This document shows, in pieces, positions 1-10,204 of a DNA stretch of 64,000 nt (position 1 is its first letter; each line of letters opens with the position of its first letter). The stretch spans positions 248,001 to 312,000 of the forward strand of contig NZ_JPXI01000037.1 of assembly GCF_000740675.1 (NCBI RefSeq). The letters run 5' to 3'. Origin of the DNA: Massilia sp. BSC265. Its GTDB lineage: Bacteria > Pseudomonadota > Gammaproteobacteria > Burkholderiales > Burkholderiaceae_D. Made by a program: the position numbers and the translations under genes. The notes below the pieces were generated by a model, which worked only from the letters and a program-made list of their open reading frames with translations, was not told where the DNA came from and made no database searches.

Positions 1-1016
1 ACGGTGCGGTTGTCCATGCCCCATTGCAGGTTGATCGGGGCGGCCGAGTGGCGCACGATGCGGCGGTAGGAATTCACGTAGGGCGCGATGATGGCCATCG
101 CCGAGGGCATGTAGCGCTGCAGGCCGCCGATGTAGTGGCGGAAGCTTGGCGACGGCGTGCCGTCGGGATTGCTGAAAATGTTGCGGCCGGTCTCGGCATC
201 GACGACGCTCTGGTGCACGTGCATCGCCGAGCCGGGCTCGTCAGCCATCGGCTTGGCCATGAAGGTGGCGTACATCTCGTGCTTGAGGGCGGCCTCGCGC
301 AGGGTGCGCTTGAAGTAGAAGACCTTGTCGGCCAGGCCGAGCGGGTCGCCGTGCAGGAAGTTGATTTCCATCTGGCCGGCGCCGATCTCGTGGATGAGCG
401 TGTCGACGTCGAGGTTCATCATCTCGCAGTAGTCGTAGATGTCCTCGAACAGCGGGTCGAATTCGTTGACGGCGTCGATGCTGTAGACCTGGCGGCTGGT
501 CTCGGCACGGCCGCTGCGGCCCACCGGTGACGTGAGCGGCAGGTTCGGGTCGATGTTCTTGGCGGTGAGGTAGAACTCGAGCTCGGGCGCCACCACCGGC
601 TTCCAGCCGCGCTCGGCGTAGAGCTTGAGCACACGGCGCAGCACGCTGCGGGGCGCGTAATCGACCAGCTTGCCGTCGGCGAAGTAGCAGTCGTGAATGA
701 CCTGGGCGGTCGGATCGACCGCCCACGGCACCATGGTGATGGTGGTCGGGTCGGCCTTCAGGATCATGTCGCGGTCGGTGGCGGAAATGGCGCGGTTGTA
801 GGACTCGTCGCGCTCGGGGGTATTGCCGGTGACGGTCATGCCCAGCACCACCTCGGGGATGCGCATGCCGCGGTCGTCGGTGAACTTCACGCGGGGGAGG
901 ATTTTTCCACGGGCGACGCCGGTCAGGTCGGGGACCAGGCATTCGATTTCGGTGACCCGTTTCGCGTTGAGCCACTCCTCCATGTCGGTGTAAGAAAAAT
1001 TGTCGCGGATTGCCAT
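1..1016 (-). CDS. puuA: Glutamine synthetase family protein, PuuA-like (3' end cut by window)
   Basis: About 338 codons are present and the C-terminus lies outside the window. The protein starts MAIRDNFSY and carries glutamine-synthetase signatures: PELEFYL, GAGQMEINF and MHVHQSV (ATP/glutamate site), and near the edge WGMDNRT, matching the W-x-x-x-NR stretch of the C-terminal catalytic barrel. An SD GAGG lies about 6 nt before the ATG. Glutamate-putrescine ligase (PuuA) gamma-glutamylates putrescine in the cytoplasm as the first step of putrescine use. The upstream neighbour is a PuuD-type hydrolase, which favours this over an ordinary GlnA. A ligase for another amine in the same GS subfamily cannot be excluded. 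The family call is firm and the substrate is inferred. Confidence 0.85.
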   Translation of the reverse strand, partial: MAIRDNFSYTDMEEWLNAKRVTEIECLVPDLTGVARGKILPRVKFTDDRGMRIPEVVLGMTVTGNTPERDESYNRAISATDRDMILKADPTTITMVPWAVDPTAQVIHDCYFADGKLVDYAPRSVLRRVLKLYAERGWKPVVAPELEFYLTAKNIDPNLPLTSPVGRSGRAETSRQVYSIDAVNEFDPLFEDIYDYCEMMNLDVDTLIHEIGAGQMEINFLHGDPLGLADKVFYFKRTLREAALKHEMYATFMAKPMADEPGSAMHVHQSVVDAETGRNIFSNPDGTPSPSFRHYIGGLQRYMPSAMAIIAPYVNSYRRIVRHSAAPINLQWGMDNRT

Positions 1017-1173
1017 GATTGCCTCACTGTCTGCTTCAGTTGCGTGCCTCGAATGCGGATGTCGAATACGGTGCGCACGGCGGCCTGCAGCCGGTGCGCT
1101 GCATGCATCAGGCAGGGAAGCTATGGGACGGCGCTGGTGAGCCGGTAAAAGGCCGCCCCCAAGGCAAAATCGG

Positions 1174-1947
1174 TCATGCGTTGCTCCGTTGCTGGTACCG
1201 CTGTTTTTGTTCCTGGTATTCGCGGCAGGCCTTGCCGAAGGCGCCGAACATCTTCATCGAATACGGGTTGTGCTGGATGCGCCACTCGGGGTGCCACTGC
1301 ACCGCCAGCGTGAAGCCGGGAGAAGTGGAGACCGAGAAGGCTTCGACCAGGCCGTCCTCCGCTACAGCTTCGACTGTGAGGCCGGGAGCCAGTTCGTTGA
1401 CGCCCTGCCCGTGCAGCGAGTTCACGGGGATTTCCGGCACGCCGAGCATGCGCTCGAGGCAGCCGCCGGGCGTGAGCGTGACGTTGTGGGCGTCGCCGTA
1501 CTGCTCGTCCATGCCGAGCTCGGGATTCTCGCGGTGGTCGAACTTGCCGGCCACGCTCTGGACCGCCTGGTGCAGGCTGCCCCCCAGCGCCACGTTCATC
1601 TCCTGGAAGCCGCGGCAGATCGCGATGATCGGGATGCCGCGCTTGACCGCTTCGCGGATCAGGGGCAGCGTGGTCTGGTCGCGCGCCGGGTCCTGGGGCA
1701 GCGAAGGGTCGAGCACTTCCTCGGAATAGTAGCTGGGGTGGACGTTCGAGGCCGAGCCGGTCAGCATGATGCCGTCGCACAGGGCCAGCATGGTTTCCAG
1801 GTCCAGCGAGGCGCCCAGCGAGGGCAGGATCATGGGGGCGCAATCGGCGCCGAGGACGACGGCGTCGACATACTTGTGCTGGGCTGCGTGATAAGGATGT
1901 TCGCCGAAATCACGCGTGCATGCGGGGACGATGACGATGGGGCGCAT
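1174..1947 (-). CDS. puuD: Gamma-glutamyl-gamma-aminobutyrate hydrolase, class I amidotransferase fold
   Basis: This 257-residue protein has the class I glutamine-amidotransferase fold. The nucleophile elbow is AICRGFQEMNVALGG (Cys about residue 109), and the catalytic His-x-Glu is in VQWHPEW near residue 220. PuuD releases GABA from gamma-glutamyl-GABA, a late step of the gamma-glutamylated putrescine pathway. It lies 157 bp upstream of the PuuA-like gene on the same strand, so the two probably form one catabolic unit. An SD-like AAGGTAG precedes the ATG. Polyamine specificity is inferred from the pair. Confidence 0.85.
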   Translation of the reverse strand: MRPIVIVPACTRDFGEHPYHAAQHKYVDAVVLGADCAPMILPSLGASLDLETMLALCDGIMLTGSASNVHPSYYSEEVLDPSLPQDPARDQTTLPLIREAVKRGIPIIAICRGFQEMNVALGGSLHQAVQSVAGKFDHRENPELGMDEQYGDAHNVTLTPGGCLERMLGVPEIPVNSLHGQGVNELAPGLTVEAVAEDGLVEAFSVSTSPGFTLAVQWHPEWRIQHNPYSMKMFGAFGKACREYQEQKQRYQQRSNA

Positions 1948-2160
1948 GGTCTCTACCTTGTCGTGAAGCGCACGAGACCATGATACGACTATTCCGGTCC
2001 GGGCGCGAAGGTCTATGACTCAGATCAACTGCGCCAGATCAATGTGGCGCGGCCGGAGCATGCTTCCTTCCTGCTGATCTGCCTGGGGAGTGAATCCCAT
2101 AGCAAAAGCTTAACGGTAACTGGGGAAGCATGCCAACACGGTAAGGCAGGCGGGAGCGGC

Positions 2161-2203
2161 GAAATACTATTTCATATAGCGTGCTTCCATGAAATTTTAT
2201 TTC
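2161..2203. promoter_or_regulatory. Tandem GAAAT-N3-ATTTC boxes, copy 1
   Basis: Two palindromic boxes, 2161-2173 and 2191-2203, have centres 30 bp apart (about three helical turns), in an AT-rich patch between the S41 gene and puuD. A larger inverted repeat ATTTCAT-N13-ATGAAAT bridges them. Nearly the same layout recurs at 55054-55097. The element lies about 215-255 bp upstream of the puuD start. It could be an operator or a dispersed repeat; no binding protein is identified. Confidence 0.45.
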
Positions 2204-2228
2204 GCCTAAGGAAATCTAGGCTGGATGC

Positions 2229-3869
2229 CTACTTCTTCAGCGCAGGCTTCAGTGCGGCCAGCGCCGCTTCCAGCACGGTATCGCGACCGCGCCGCAGGTC
2301 TGCCACCGTCGGCGCCGCCTTGATGCTCGGCTGGATGCCATGGCCGACCCAGGCGCGCCCGTCCGGATAGGTGTCGGCCTTGGTGCAGATGCGCGCCACG
2401 CCGCCGCCCGGCAGGTTGACGAACAGCGGCTGGCCGGTGCTGCCGCCGGTCGCCTCGCCCACGATCGGTCCGCGCTTCATTCCTTCATACGCCACCATGA
2501 AGTCTTCCGCCGCCGAGTAGGTGGCGCCGGATGTCAGTACCGCCACCGGGCCTTTGTAGAAGCGCTTGCCGTCGGGCTGCCAGGAGCCAGGCTTGCCTTC
2601 GAAATCCGGCATCGGACGCTTCCATGCCCGGTAGGTCGGCAGGTACTGGCGCGTCGTCCACTTGCCGGTGGCGAAGGGCTTGTCGGTGAGCGTGGCCAGC
2701 ACCCGGTAGCCTTCGCTCGAATTGCCGCCGCCGTTGTTGCGCACGTCGATGATGAGCGCCGCGCTCGTGGCGATCTGGTCGAACGCCGCCAGGAAGGCAT
2801 CGGCGGCCTTGCGGTCGCCGAAGCCGTTCAGTGCCACGTAGGTCACGTTCCCCGGCAGCTTGCGCAGCTCGAACGGCGCCTTGGCGGCTGCCGCCTTGCC
2901 GAAGGTCTCCCAGTCGACGCGCTTCGCCTCCAGCACGAAGGGCTTGCCGGCGGCATTGCGGAAGGTGACGCGCGGAGTCTTGCTATTGGAACCCATCAGG
3001 AACTGGTAGCCGTAGACGCGGCGCTCCAGGTCCTGCGGCGTGGACGCGCTCACGTAGGGTGCGATCTCGCGCTGCGCGTAGGCCTTGACCGGCTCGCCGT
3101 CGACCTCGACGATCTCGGTGCCGGGAGCGACGCCGCCGGCCTTCAGTGCCGGATCGAACACTTCGCGCACCAGTACCCTGCCTTCGACCAGGTGCGTGGT
3201 CAGGAGGGGCCGCGTCATTGCACTGCGCAGCTCGGCGCCCGGATAGACATTGGTATGCCCGTCCTGCAGCTTCGCGCACAGTTCCATCAGCACGAGGTAG
3301 TACTCGGCGGTGGAGCTGGTGGCGCGCACCTTCGGGATGTATTCGAGATACAGCCTGTCCCAGTCAAGCTCCTTGAGCTTCTCGACATACACGAAGTTGT
3401 ACTTCACTTCGGACCAGAACTTCGACAGGCCCGCCAGCTTCTCGTCCTCGCTGATGTTCTTGCGGTAGGGCGTGGCCAGCGCCGTCGACTCGAACAGCCT
3501 TGCATCGCGCGCCTGCTTCTCCGCCATCGCCACGAGCAAGGGTTGCCAGCGCGTGTCGCTGCGCAGCGCGGCCAGGTCCGGGTCCTTGTCGGCGTGGGCC
3601 GCGTTGATCCAGCCGCCGGCCATCGCCTCGCGCAGCGCGCGGAACGCATTCTCGACGTCGCCCGCCAACGCATGCGAACAGGCGGCGTCGTACAGCAGGC
3701 CCGCGTTGCGCTCGCGCTCCCAGGCTTGCCGGTACAGCGTGGCCGAGCGCGCATACTCCTTGGCCTCGTAGGCCTGGCGTCCCTGTTCCTGCAGGTCGAC
3801 CGGGCCCTGGGCCAGGCAGGGGCCGGAGAAGGCCGCGAACAAGGCGGCGGCGATGATGTGGCGTGTCAT
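2229..3869 (-). CDS. Secreted S41-family peptidase with N-terminal TPR-like region
   Basis: The start was set at MTRHIIAAAL because a strong SD (AGAGGGGAG) precedes it and a signal peptide follows (cleavage near CLAQG). This gives 546 residues. Residues 25-90 look like TPR helices (Sel1/TPR style YAAKEY...LYDAA). A PDZ-like segment (VAPGTEIVEVDGEPV) and the S41 catalytic core follow: IIDVRNNGGGNSSEG, then TSGATYSAAEDF with the probable nucleophile Ser, then GEATGGSTGQP. This resembles the IRBP/TSP-type S41 peptidases of the periplasm. Substrate is unknown. It is a single gene flanked by a divergent crystallin gene. Confidence 0.85.
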   Translation of the reverse strand: MTRHIIAAALFAAFSGPCLAQGPVDLQEQGRQAYEAKEYARSATLYRQAWERERNAGLLYDAACSHALAGDVENAFRALREAMAGGWINAAHADKDPDLAALRSDTRWQPLLVAMAEKQARDARLFESTALATPYRKNISEDEKLAGLSKFWSEVKYNFVYVEKLKELDWDRLYLEYIPKVRATSSTAEYYLVLMELCAKLQDGHTNVYPGAELRSAMTRPLLTTHLVEGRVLVREVFDPALKAGGVAPGTEIVEVDGEPVKAYAQREIAPYVSASTPQDLERRVYGYQFLMGSNSKTPRVTFRNAAGKPFVLEAKRVDWETFGKAAAAKAPFELRKLPGNVTYVALNGFGDRKAADAFLAAFDQIATSAALIIDVRNNGGGNSSEGYRVLATLTDKPFATGKWTTRQYLPTYRAWKRPMPDFEGKPGSWQPDGKRFYKGPVAVLTSGATYSAAEDFMVAYEGMKRGPIVGEATGGSTGQPLFVNLPGGGVARICTKADTYPDGRAWVGHGIQPSIKAAPTVADLRRGRDTVLEAALAALKPALKK

Positions 3870-4106
3870 GAAGCTCCCCTCTGATTGGATGGGGGCGATT
3901 GTACGAAGCGGGGCGCGGAGATTGAAGCCGCGTGCGACAGGCGGCAAAAAACGCGGAGCAGACTGCGCTGCCTCTTGTCCTTCTGTTTTTTCACCGCATA
4001 CGGTAGCAATCTGTTACAGCTCGGCGTGCACCGTCTTCAGGCGCATTGCGTTATGGAAGGAAAGCCGGGTGCGCGTCGCGCCCGCGCTGCATCTCATGGA
4101 GAAACT

Positions 4107-4748
4107 ATGAAACCCCTGCTTGCCGTTTTCGCCTTGCTGGCATCGCTGAACCATGCCGCCGCCGGCGAGATCTCGCTGTTTACGGATGCGGACTTCCGCG
4201 GTCGTCCGCTGACGGTGCGTGGTCCGATCACGAACCTGGACGGGATCGGGTTCAACGACCGCGCGTCGTCGGCCATCGTCCATTCGGGCAGCTGGGAGAT
4301 CTGCGAGCACAAGGATTTCGGCGGCCGCTGCATCGTGCTGGAGCCGGGCGAATACCGGATGTTCGACGGTTTCAACGACGTGGCTTCCTCGGTGCGTGAA
4401 TTGGAGCGCGGACGCGGACGCGGTGGATACCGTGACAGGGAGCGGCGCCACGACGATGGCGCTTGGGGAGGGCGCGGGCCCAGGGGCGACGATCGGCGCG
4501 GGCCGCCGGTCGAGCTGTTCGCCGACCGCCATTTCGGCGGCGAGGGCATCATGCTGGGAAGCGATGTGCACTCCCTGCGCTCACGCAGTTTCAACGACCG
4601 CGCGGGCTCGATGATCGTACGCGAAGGCGAATGGCAAGTCTGCGAGCATGACGATTACCGCGGGCGCTGTATCGTCTACGGACCGGGCCGCTATCCATCC
4701 CTGCGAGGCCTGGACGGCATGGCGTCGTCGGTGCGAAGGGTGCGCTGA
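4107..4748 (+). CDS. Secreted two-domain beta/gamma-crystallin protein
   Basis: The start at MKPLLAVFALL follows SD GGAGAA and begins a signal peptide ending about HAAAG; length 213 residues. Two crystallin domains, about residues 20-95 and 135-213, are joined by an Arg/Gly/Asp-rich linker. The Ca-binding consensus is (N/D)(N/D)xx(S/T)S. Domain 1 has two good clamps, NDRASS and NDVASS. Domain 2 has altered versions, NDRAGS and DGMASS. Microbial beta/gamma-crystallins bind calcium and often sit in the cell envelope; the role here is unknown. It is convergent with the MazG-like gene 6 bp away. Confidence 0.85.
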   Translation: MKPLLAVFALLASLNHAAAGEISLFTDADFRGRPLTVRGPITNLDGIGFNDRASSAIVHSGSWEICEHKDFGGRCIVLEPGEYRMFDGFNDVASSVRELERGRGRGGYRDRERRHDDGAWGGRGPRGDDRRGPPVELFADRHFGGEGIMLGSDVHSLRSRSFNDRAGSMIVREGEWQVCEHDDYRGRCIVYGPGRYPSLRGLDGMASSVRRVR

Positions 4749-4754
4749 TACCGG

Positions 4755-5135
4755 CTACTTCTTGTACTCGCGCTTGTACTCATGGTATTTGCGCGCGTCG
4801 CCGCGCACCTGCTCGGCCGGGTACTTGGCCCGGTTGAGCACCATCTTCTCCTGCACGGCTGCAAAGAGATCGACGTCGAGCTTGTCGGCCAGCCGCACCA
4901 GGTACACCAGCACGTCGGCCATCTCGTGGCGCACCTCGACCAGCTTGTCCGGGCCGAGTTCTTCAGCCCGCCCGTGCTGGAGCCACTGGAAGTGCTCCAG
5001 CAGCTCGGCCGCCTCGACCGTCAGGGCCGAGGCGAGATTCTTCGGCGTATGGAACTGGTCCCAGTCGCGCTCGTCCACAAACGTGCGGACGAGGTCGCGC
5101 AAGCGCGTTAGATCACTGTCCGCGGCGTTCGTCAC
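4755..5135 (-). CDS. MazG-like nucleotide pyrophosphohydrolase
   Basis: A 126-residue all-alpha protein of the MazG/dCTPase superfamily. The metal-binding acidic motifs are visible as EAAELLEHFQW (about residues 40-50) and E...VRHEMADVLVYLVRLAD (about 65-85). The length fits the short dCTP-pyrophosphatase (DCTPP1-like) group. Such enzymes hydrolyse non-canonical or excess NTPs to the monophosphate. Its ATG lies inside the end of the carbonic anhydrase gene (23 bp overlap), so the two are probably translationally coupled. Exact nucleotide specificity is not readable from sequence. Confidence 0.85.
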   Translation of the reverse strand: MTNAADSDLTRLRDLVRTFVDERDWDQFHTPKNLASALTVEAAELLEHFQWLQHGRAEELGPDKLVEVRHEMADVLVYLVRLADKLDVDLFAAVQEKMVLNRAKYPAEQVRGDARKYHEYKREYKK

Positions 5136-5808
5136 GAACCTGGTCCCCGTCCATGTAGCCTTGCAGCACGCGCTCGAGCTTGGGCGCGATCTCTTCGAAG
5201 CTGCTGACCGTGATGCCGAGGTCGCGCAGCAGGCCGTCGTGCACGCCGTAGACCCAGCTGTGGATGGTCAGCGGCTGGCCGCGTTCCCAGGCGTCGCGCA
5301 CGATGGTGGTCTGGGCCACGTTGATCACCTGCTCGGCCACGTTCAGCTCGACCAGGCGGTTGACCGCCGCGCGGCCGGCCACGTTGCCGAGGTACTTGCC
5401 GTGCTTGTCGCGCACGTCGCGCACGTGGCCGAGCCAGTTGTCGGCCAGGCCCACGCGCGCGCCGGTCAGGGCCGCGCCCACGCCCGAGCAGCCGTAATGG
5501 CCGCACAGGATGATGTGTTTCACCTTCAGCACGTCGATCGCGAACTGCAGCACGCTCAGGGCGTTCAGGTCCGAGTGGGCGACCACGTTGGCGATGTTCC
5601 GGTGCACGAACAGCTCGCCCGGCAGCATGCCCAGCAGCTCGTTGGCGGGCACGCGGCTGTCGGAGCAGCCGATCCACAGGTATTCCGGGGCCTGCTGGTC
5701 GGACAGCGCCTTGAAGAAGTTCGGGTCTTCGGCCACCATCGAGGCGGCCCATTTGCGGTTGCGTGCGAAGAGGTCTTCGGCGGTCACGCCCGTCGTCTTG
5801 TTATCCAA
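5113..5808 (-). CDS. can: Beta-class carbonic anhydrase
   Basis: A 231-residue beta-carbonic anhydrase interconverting CO2 and bicarbonate in the cytoplasm. The zinc ligands are visible: Cys48 and Asp50-Arg52 in CSDSR, and His104 and Cys107 in CGHYGC. Translation begins at TTG (MDNKTTG), supported by SD AGGGAG at 7 nt and by the lack of a better ATG. A TATACT -10-like hexamer lies at 5843-5848 on this strand, between the dnaJ terminator and the start. The gene is coupled to the downstream MazG-like gene. Confidence 0.95.
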   Translation of the reverse strand: MDNKTTGVTAEDLFARNRKWAASMVAEDPNFFKALSDQQAPEYLWIGCSDSRVPANELLGMLPGELFVHRNIANVVAHSDLNALSVLQFAIDVLKVKHIILCGHYGCSGVGAALTGARVGLADNWLGHVRDVRDKHGKYLGNVAGRAAVNRLVELNVAEQVINVAQTTIVRDAWERGQPLTIHSWVYGVHDGLLRDLGITVSSFEEIAPKLERVLQGYMDGDQVRDERRGQ

Positions 5809-5858
5809 TTTTTCTCCCTGTTGATGCGTGCTGAATAGGCAAAGTATACCAGCAGGCC

Positions 5859-5896
5859 GAAAAAAAACCGCCGAGGGCTTTCGCCGTCAGCGGTTT
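5859..5896 (-). terminator. Rho-independent terminator of dnaJ
   Basis: Read on the minus strand just after the dnaJ stop, arms AACCGC/GCGGTT enclose a GC-rich inner stem with a GAAA loop and are followed by eight T. It separates dnaJ from the carbonic anhydrase gene. Confidence 0.8.
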
Positions 5897-5910
5897 CTTG
5901 AAGCGGCTTC

Positions 5911-7035
5911 TTACTCGAAGAAGTCTTTCACCTTGTCCATCCAGCCCTTGCTCTGCGGGCTGTGCTTGGCGCCACCTTCGGTGGTCGAGCGCTCGAACTC
6001 GCGCAACAGGTCCTTCTGCTTCTCGGTCAGCTTGACCGGGGTCTCGACGACCACGTGGCAGAACAGGTCGCCGGTGTAGCCCGAACGCACGCCCTTGACG
6101 CCCTTGCCCTTGAGGCGGAAGGTCTTGCCGGTCTGGGTGCCTTCGGGCACCGTGAACGACACCTTGCCGGTCAGGGTCGGCACCTCGATCTCGCCGCCCA
6201 GGGCAGCCTTGGCGAAGGAGATCGGCATCTCGCAATGCAGGTCGTCGCCTTCGCGCTGGAACACCGGGTGCGGCTTGATGTGGATCTCCACGTACAGGTC
6301 GCCCGACGGCCCGCCGTTCGTGCCCGGCTCGCCGTTGCCGGTCGAGCGGATGCGCATGCCGTTGTCGATGCCGGCCGGAATCTTCACTTCCAGCGTCTTG
6401 TTGCGCTTGATGCGTCCGGCGCCGCCGCAGGCTGCGCACGGTTCTGGGATGATCTTGCCGCTGCCGTGGCACTTCGGGCAGGTCTGCTGGATGCTGAAGA
6501 AGCCCTGCTGCATGCGCACCTGGCCGTGGCCCGCGCAGGTGGTGCAGGTCACCGGTTGGGTGCCCGGCTTGGCGCCGCTGCCGTGGCAGGTGTCGCACTT
6601 GTCCCAGCTCGGCACGCGGATGGTTGTCTCGTAGCCGTGGGCCGCCTGCTCCAGGGTGATCTCGAGGTTGTAGCGCAGGTCGGCGCCGCGGTAGACCTGG
6701 GGTCCGCCGCCGCGGCCGCCGCGGCCGCCGCCGAAGATGTCGCCGAAGATGTCGCCGAAGGCATCGCCGAAACCTCCGGCGCCGAAGCCGCCGCCGCCGC
6801 CCATGTTTGGATCCACGCCGGCATGACCGTAGCGGTCATAGGCCTCGCGCTTCTCCGGATTGGTCAGCATCTCGTAGGCTTCCTTGACCTCCTTGAACTT
6901 CTCTTCCGCTTCCTTGTTGTCGGGGTTGCGGTCAGGGTGGTACTTCATCGCCAGCTTGCGATAAGCCTTCTTGATGTCGTCTTCCGACGCATTCTTCGCG
7001 ACCCCGAGGATCTCGTAAAAATCACGCTTTGCCAT
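5911..7035 (-). CDS. dnaJ: Chaperone DnaJ (type I Hsp40)
   Basis: A 374-residue co-chaperone that stimulates DnaK ATPase and delivers unfolded clients. The start was placed at [11 protein letters not shown], the conserved N-terminus. The order is: J domain 1-70 with YHPDRN; Gly/Phe-rich region about 75-125; four zinc repeats [32 protein letters not shown]; then the C-terminal client-binding domains. It is last in the grpE-dnaK-dnaJ order but separated from dnaK by 263 bp holding a terminator and a long inverted repeat. Its expression may therefore need read-through or its own promoter. Confidence 0.98.
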   Translation of the reverse strand: MAKRDFYEILGVAKNASEDDIKKAYRKLAMKYHPDRNPDNKEAEEKFKEVKEAYEMLTNPEKREAYDRYGHAGVDPNMGGGGGFGAGGFGDAFGDIFGDIFGGGRGGRGGGPQVYRGADLRYNLEITLEQAAHGYETTIRVPSWDKCDTCHGSGAKPGTQPVTCTTCAGHGQVRMQQGFFSIQQTCPKCHGSGKIIPEPCAACGGAGRIKRNKTLEVKIPAGIDNGMRIRSTGNGEPGTNGGPSGDLYVEIHIKPHPVFQREGDDLHCEMPISFAKAALGGEIEVPTLTGKVSFTVPEGTQTGKTFRLKGKGVKGVRSGYTGDLFCHVVVETPVKLTEKQKDLLREFERSTTEGGAKHSPQSKGWMDKVKDFFE

Positions 7036-7068
7036 TGGCGGCACCTTGCTTGTTGATCTGGTAATACA

Positions 7069-7187
7069 GGCACCTCGAAAAACCGTCGCGAGCGGCAGCA
7101 ATGGTGGTCGAGAAGCGCAGCTGTACCGGGCGTACAGCGAGCATCGCAGACCGCCAGTGCAACGCGCAGCAGGTTTTTCGAGGTGCC
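7069..7187. repeat. Long inverted repeat between dnaK and dnaJ
   Basis: Perfect 16-bp arms (7069-7084 GGCACCTCGAAAAACC and 7172-7187, its complement) enclose 87 bp. The centre carries a second perfect hairpin, 7-bp arms 7120-7126/7132-7138 (GCTGTAC/GTACAGC). Between them the segments TGGTGGTC and GACCGCCA pair imperfectly. The whole 119 bp can fold as a cruciform or an mRNA hairpin. No coding frame is convincing. It looks like a dispersed palindromic repeat or a MITE-like element. Confidence 0.75.
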
Positions 7188-7199
7188 CTGCGGTGTGTG

Positions 7200-7241
7200 A
7201 AAAAAACCGAGCCGGAGCACCAAACGGTCGCAGCGGCTCGG
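7200..7241 (-). terminator. Rho-independent terminator after dnaK
   Basis: On the minus strand CCGAGCCG...CGGCTCGG (7234-7241 with 7207-7214) is followed directly by seven T (7200-7206). This is a classical intrinsic terminator about 60 bp after the dnaK stop and before dnaJ. Confidence 0.85.
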
Positions 7242-7252
7242 CGTGTCCCGGT

Positions 7253-7291
7253 CAGGGAACGGACGAGTGTAACCCAGCTCGTCCGTCCCTG
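7253..7291 (-). other. Strong hairpin just after the dnaK stop
   Basis: The arms 7253-7267 and 7278-7291 (CAGGGACGGACGAG against its complement with one bulged base) enclose a 10-nt loop. There is no T run. It may protect the dnaK mRNA 3' end or act together with the terminator that follows it. Confidence 0.65.
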
Positions 7292-7298
7292 GTAGGGA

Positions 7299-9239
<1,941 letters not shown>

Positions 9240-9345
9240 AGTTGTTTTCCTTTTAAATGCTGTAGTTTCGGATGGATTCAATATTGGGAAATACTGCGTG
9301 CTTTCAAGGGCATACCCTTAACAAGGCGCAGCGTCCAGCTCCTGC

Positions 9346-9966
9346 TTACTTCGGCGCTGCCGCCGTCACGATGGCCGGACGCAGCAGGCGGTCGGCGATC
9401 ATGTAGCCCTTTTGCAGCACGGTGACCACGGTATTGGCCTCCTGCTCGGACGGCACCACGGCGACGGCCTGGTGCTTGTTGGGGTCGAGCTTGTCGCCCG
9501 GCTGCGGCATCACTTCGACCAGGCGGTTCTTTTCGAACGCGGCGGTCAGCTGCTTGAGCGTCATTTCGACGCCTTCGCGGATGGCTTCCACAGTCTGGGT
9601 TTCTACCTTCAGCGCCATTTCCAGGCTGTCGCGCACCGGCACCATGGCCTCGGCGAAGCTTTCGATGGCGAATTTGTGGGCCTTGCTGACGTCTTCCTGG
9701 GCGCGGCGGCGGATATTTTCCGCATCGGCTTTCGCGCGCATGAAGGCGTCGTGCATTTCGGCCAGCTTGGCTTCAGTGGCGCTCAGCTGGGCTTCCAGGT
9801 CGGACTGGGCGGTGCCCACCGCCTCGGTCGGCGGTACGCCTGCCTGGCCGGCGCTGGCCTGTGCAGCCTCGTTCGTGGCGGCAGTAGCCTGATCGGCGCC
9901 GTTCGCGCCCGTCTGTGCTGCGCCGCTGCCCTGCTGGGACAGCTCTTGGTTTTCTTGGTCTTGCAT
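9346..9966 (-). CDS. grpE: Nucleotide exchange factor GrpE
   Basis: This 206-residue protein releases ADP from DnaK. The start at [10 protein letters not shown] follows SD TAGGAG. Residues 1-60 are low-complexity Ala/Gln/Gly. A long coiled coil follows (about 65-130, [22 protein letters not shown]) and the C-terminal beta domain holds the GrpE signature [12 protein letters not shown]...[12 protein letters not shown]. It is the first gene of the heat-shock block, about 70 bp behind a sigma-32 type promoter. Confidence 0.97.
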   Translation of the reverse strand: MQDQENQELSQQGSGAAQTGANGADQATAATNEAAQASAGQAGVPPTEAVGTAQSDLEAQLSATEAKLAEMHDAFMRAKADAENIRRRAQEDVSKAHKFAIESFAEAMVPVRDSLEMALKVETQTVEAIREGVEMTLKQLTAAFEKNRLVEVMPQPGDKLDPNKHQAVAVVPSEQEANTVVTVLQKGYMIADRLLRPAIVTAAAPK

Positions 9967-10033
9967 CGAAAAAACTCCTAGAATCAAGGACTTGGCTGAT
10001 TTGGTAACGTGTCCTGCCTGACACACAGGGCCC

Positions 10034-10062
10034 TACATGAGGCGATGTCCTACATTTTCAAG
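10034..10062 (-). promoter_or_regulatory. Sigma-32 (RpoH) heat-shock promoter for grpE-dnaK
   Basis: On the minus strand -35 CTTGAAA (10056-10062) is separated by exactly 13 nt from -10 CCTCATGTA (10034-10042). The known RpoH consensus is CTTGAA-N13-14-CCCCATNT. The position about 70 bp before the grpE start fits. No CIRCE (HrcA) inverted repeat is visible here. Confidence 0.85.
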
Positions 10063-10204
10063 GGGAATTTTGGACAGCCTGATAAAAATGTAGAAATCAT
10101 TTGTTACAAGATTTACGCTTTCCCTGAATCATTTCTCAAAGAAAAGTTTTAACCTTTCTGTCAAGGTTGCGGTATGGGACCGCAGACACCTGGGACAGGA
10201 CATC

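Noticed and set aside
241-975. Arg/Pro-rich long frame on the minus strand over puuA
   Set aside because: It is a shifted reading of the glutamine-synthetase gene; the true frame shows conserved motifs and runs open to the window start.
2340-3884. 514-codon plus-strand frame opposite the S41 protease
   Set aside because: Antisense shadow: composition is His/Arg/Leu-rich without any motif, while the minus strand encodes a complete peptidase. The same applies to the long antisense frames over dnaK, recN, the MCP, GGDEF-EAL and leuS genes.
9967-10200. CIRCE operator (HrcA) before grpE
   Set aside because: The TTAGCACTC-N9-GAGTGCTAA pattern is absent.
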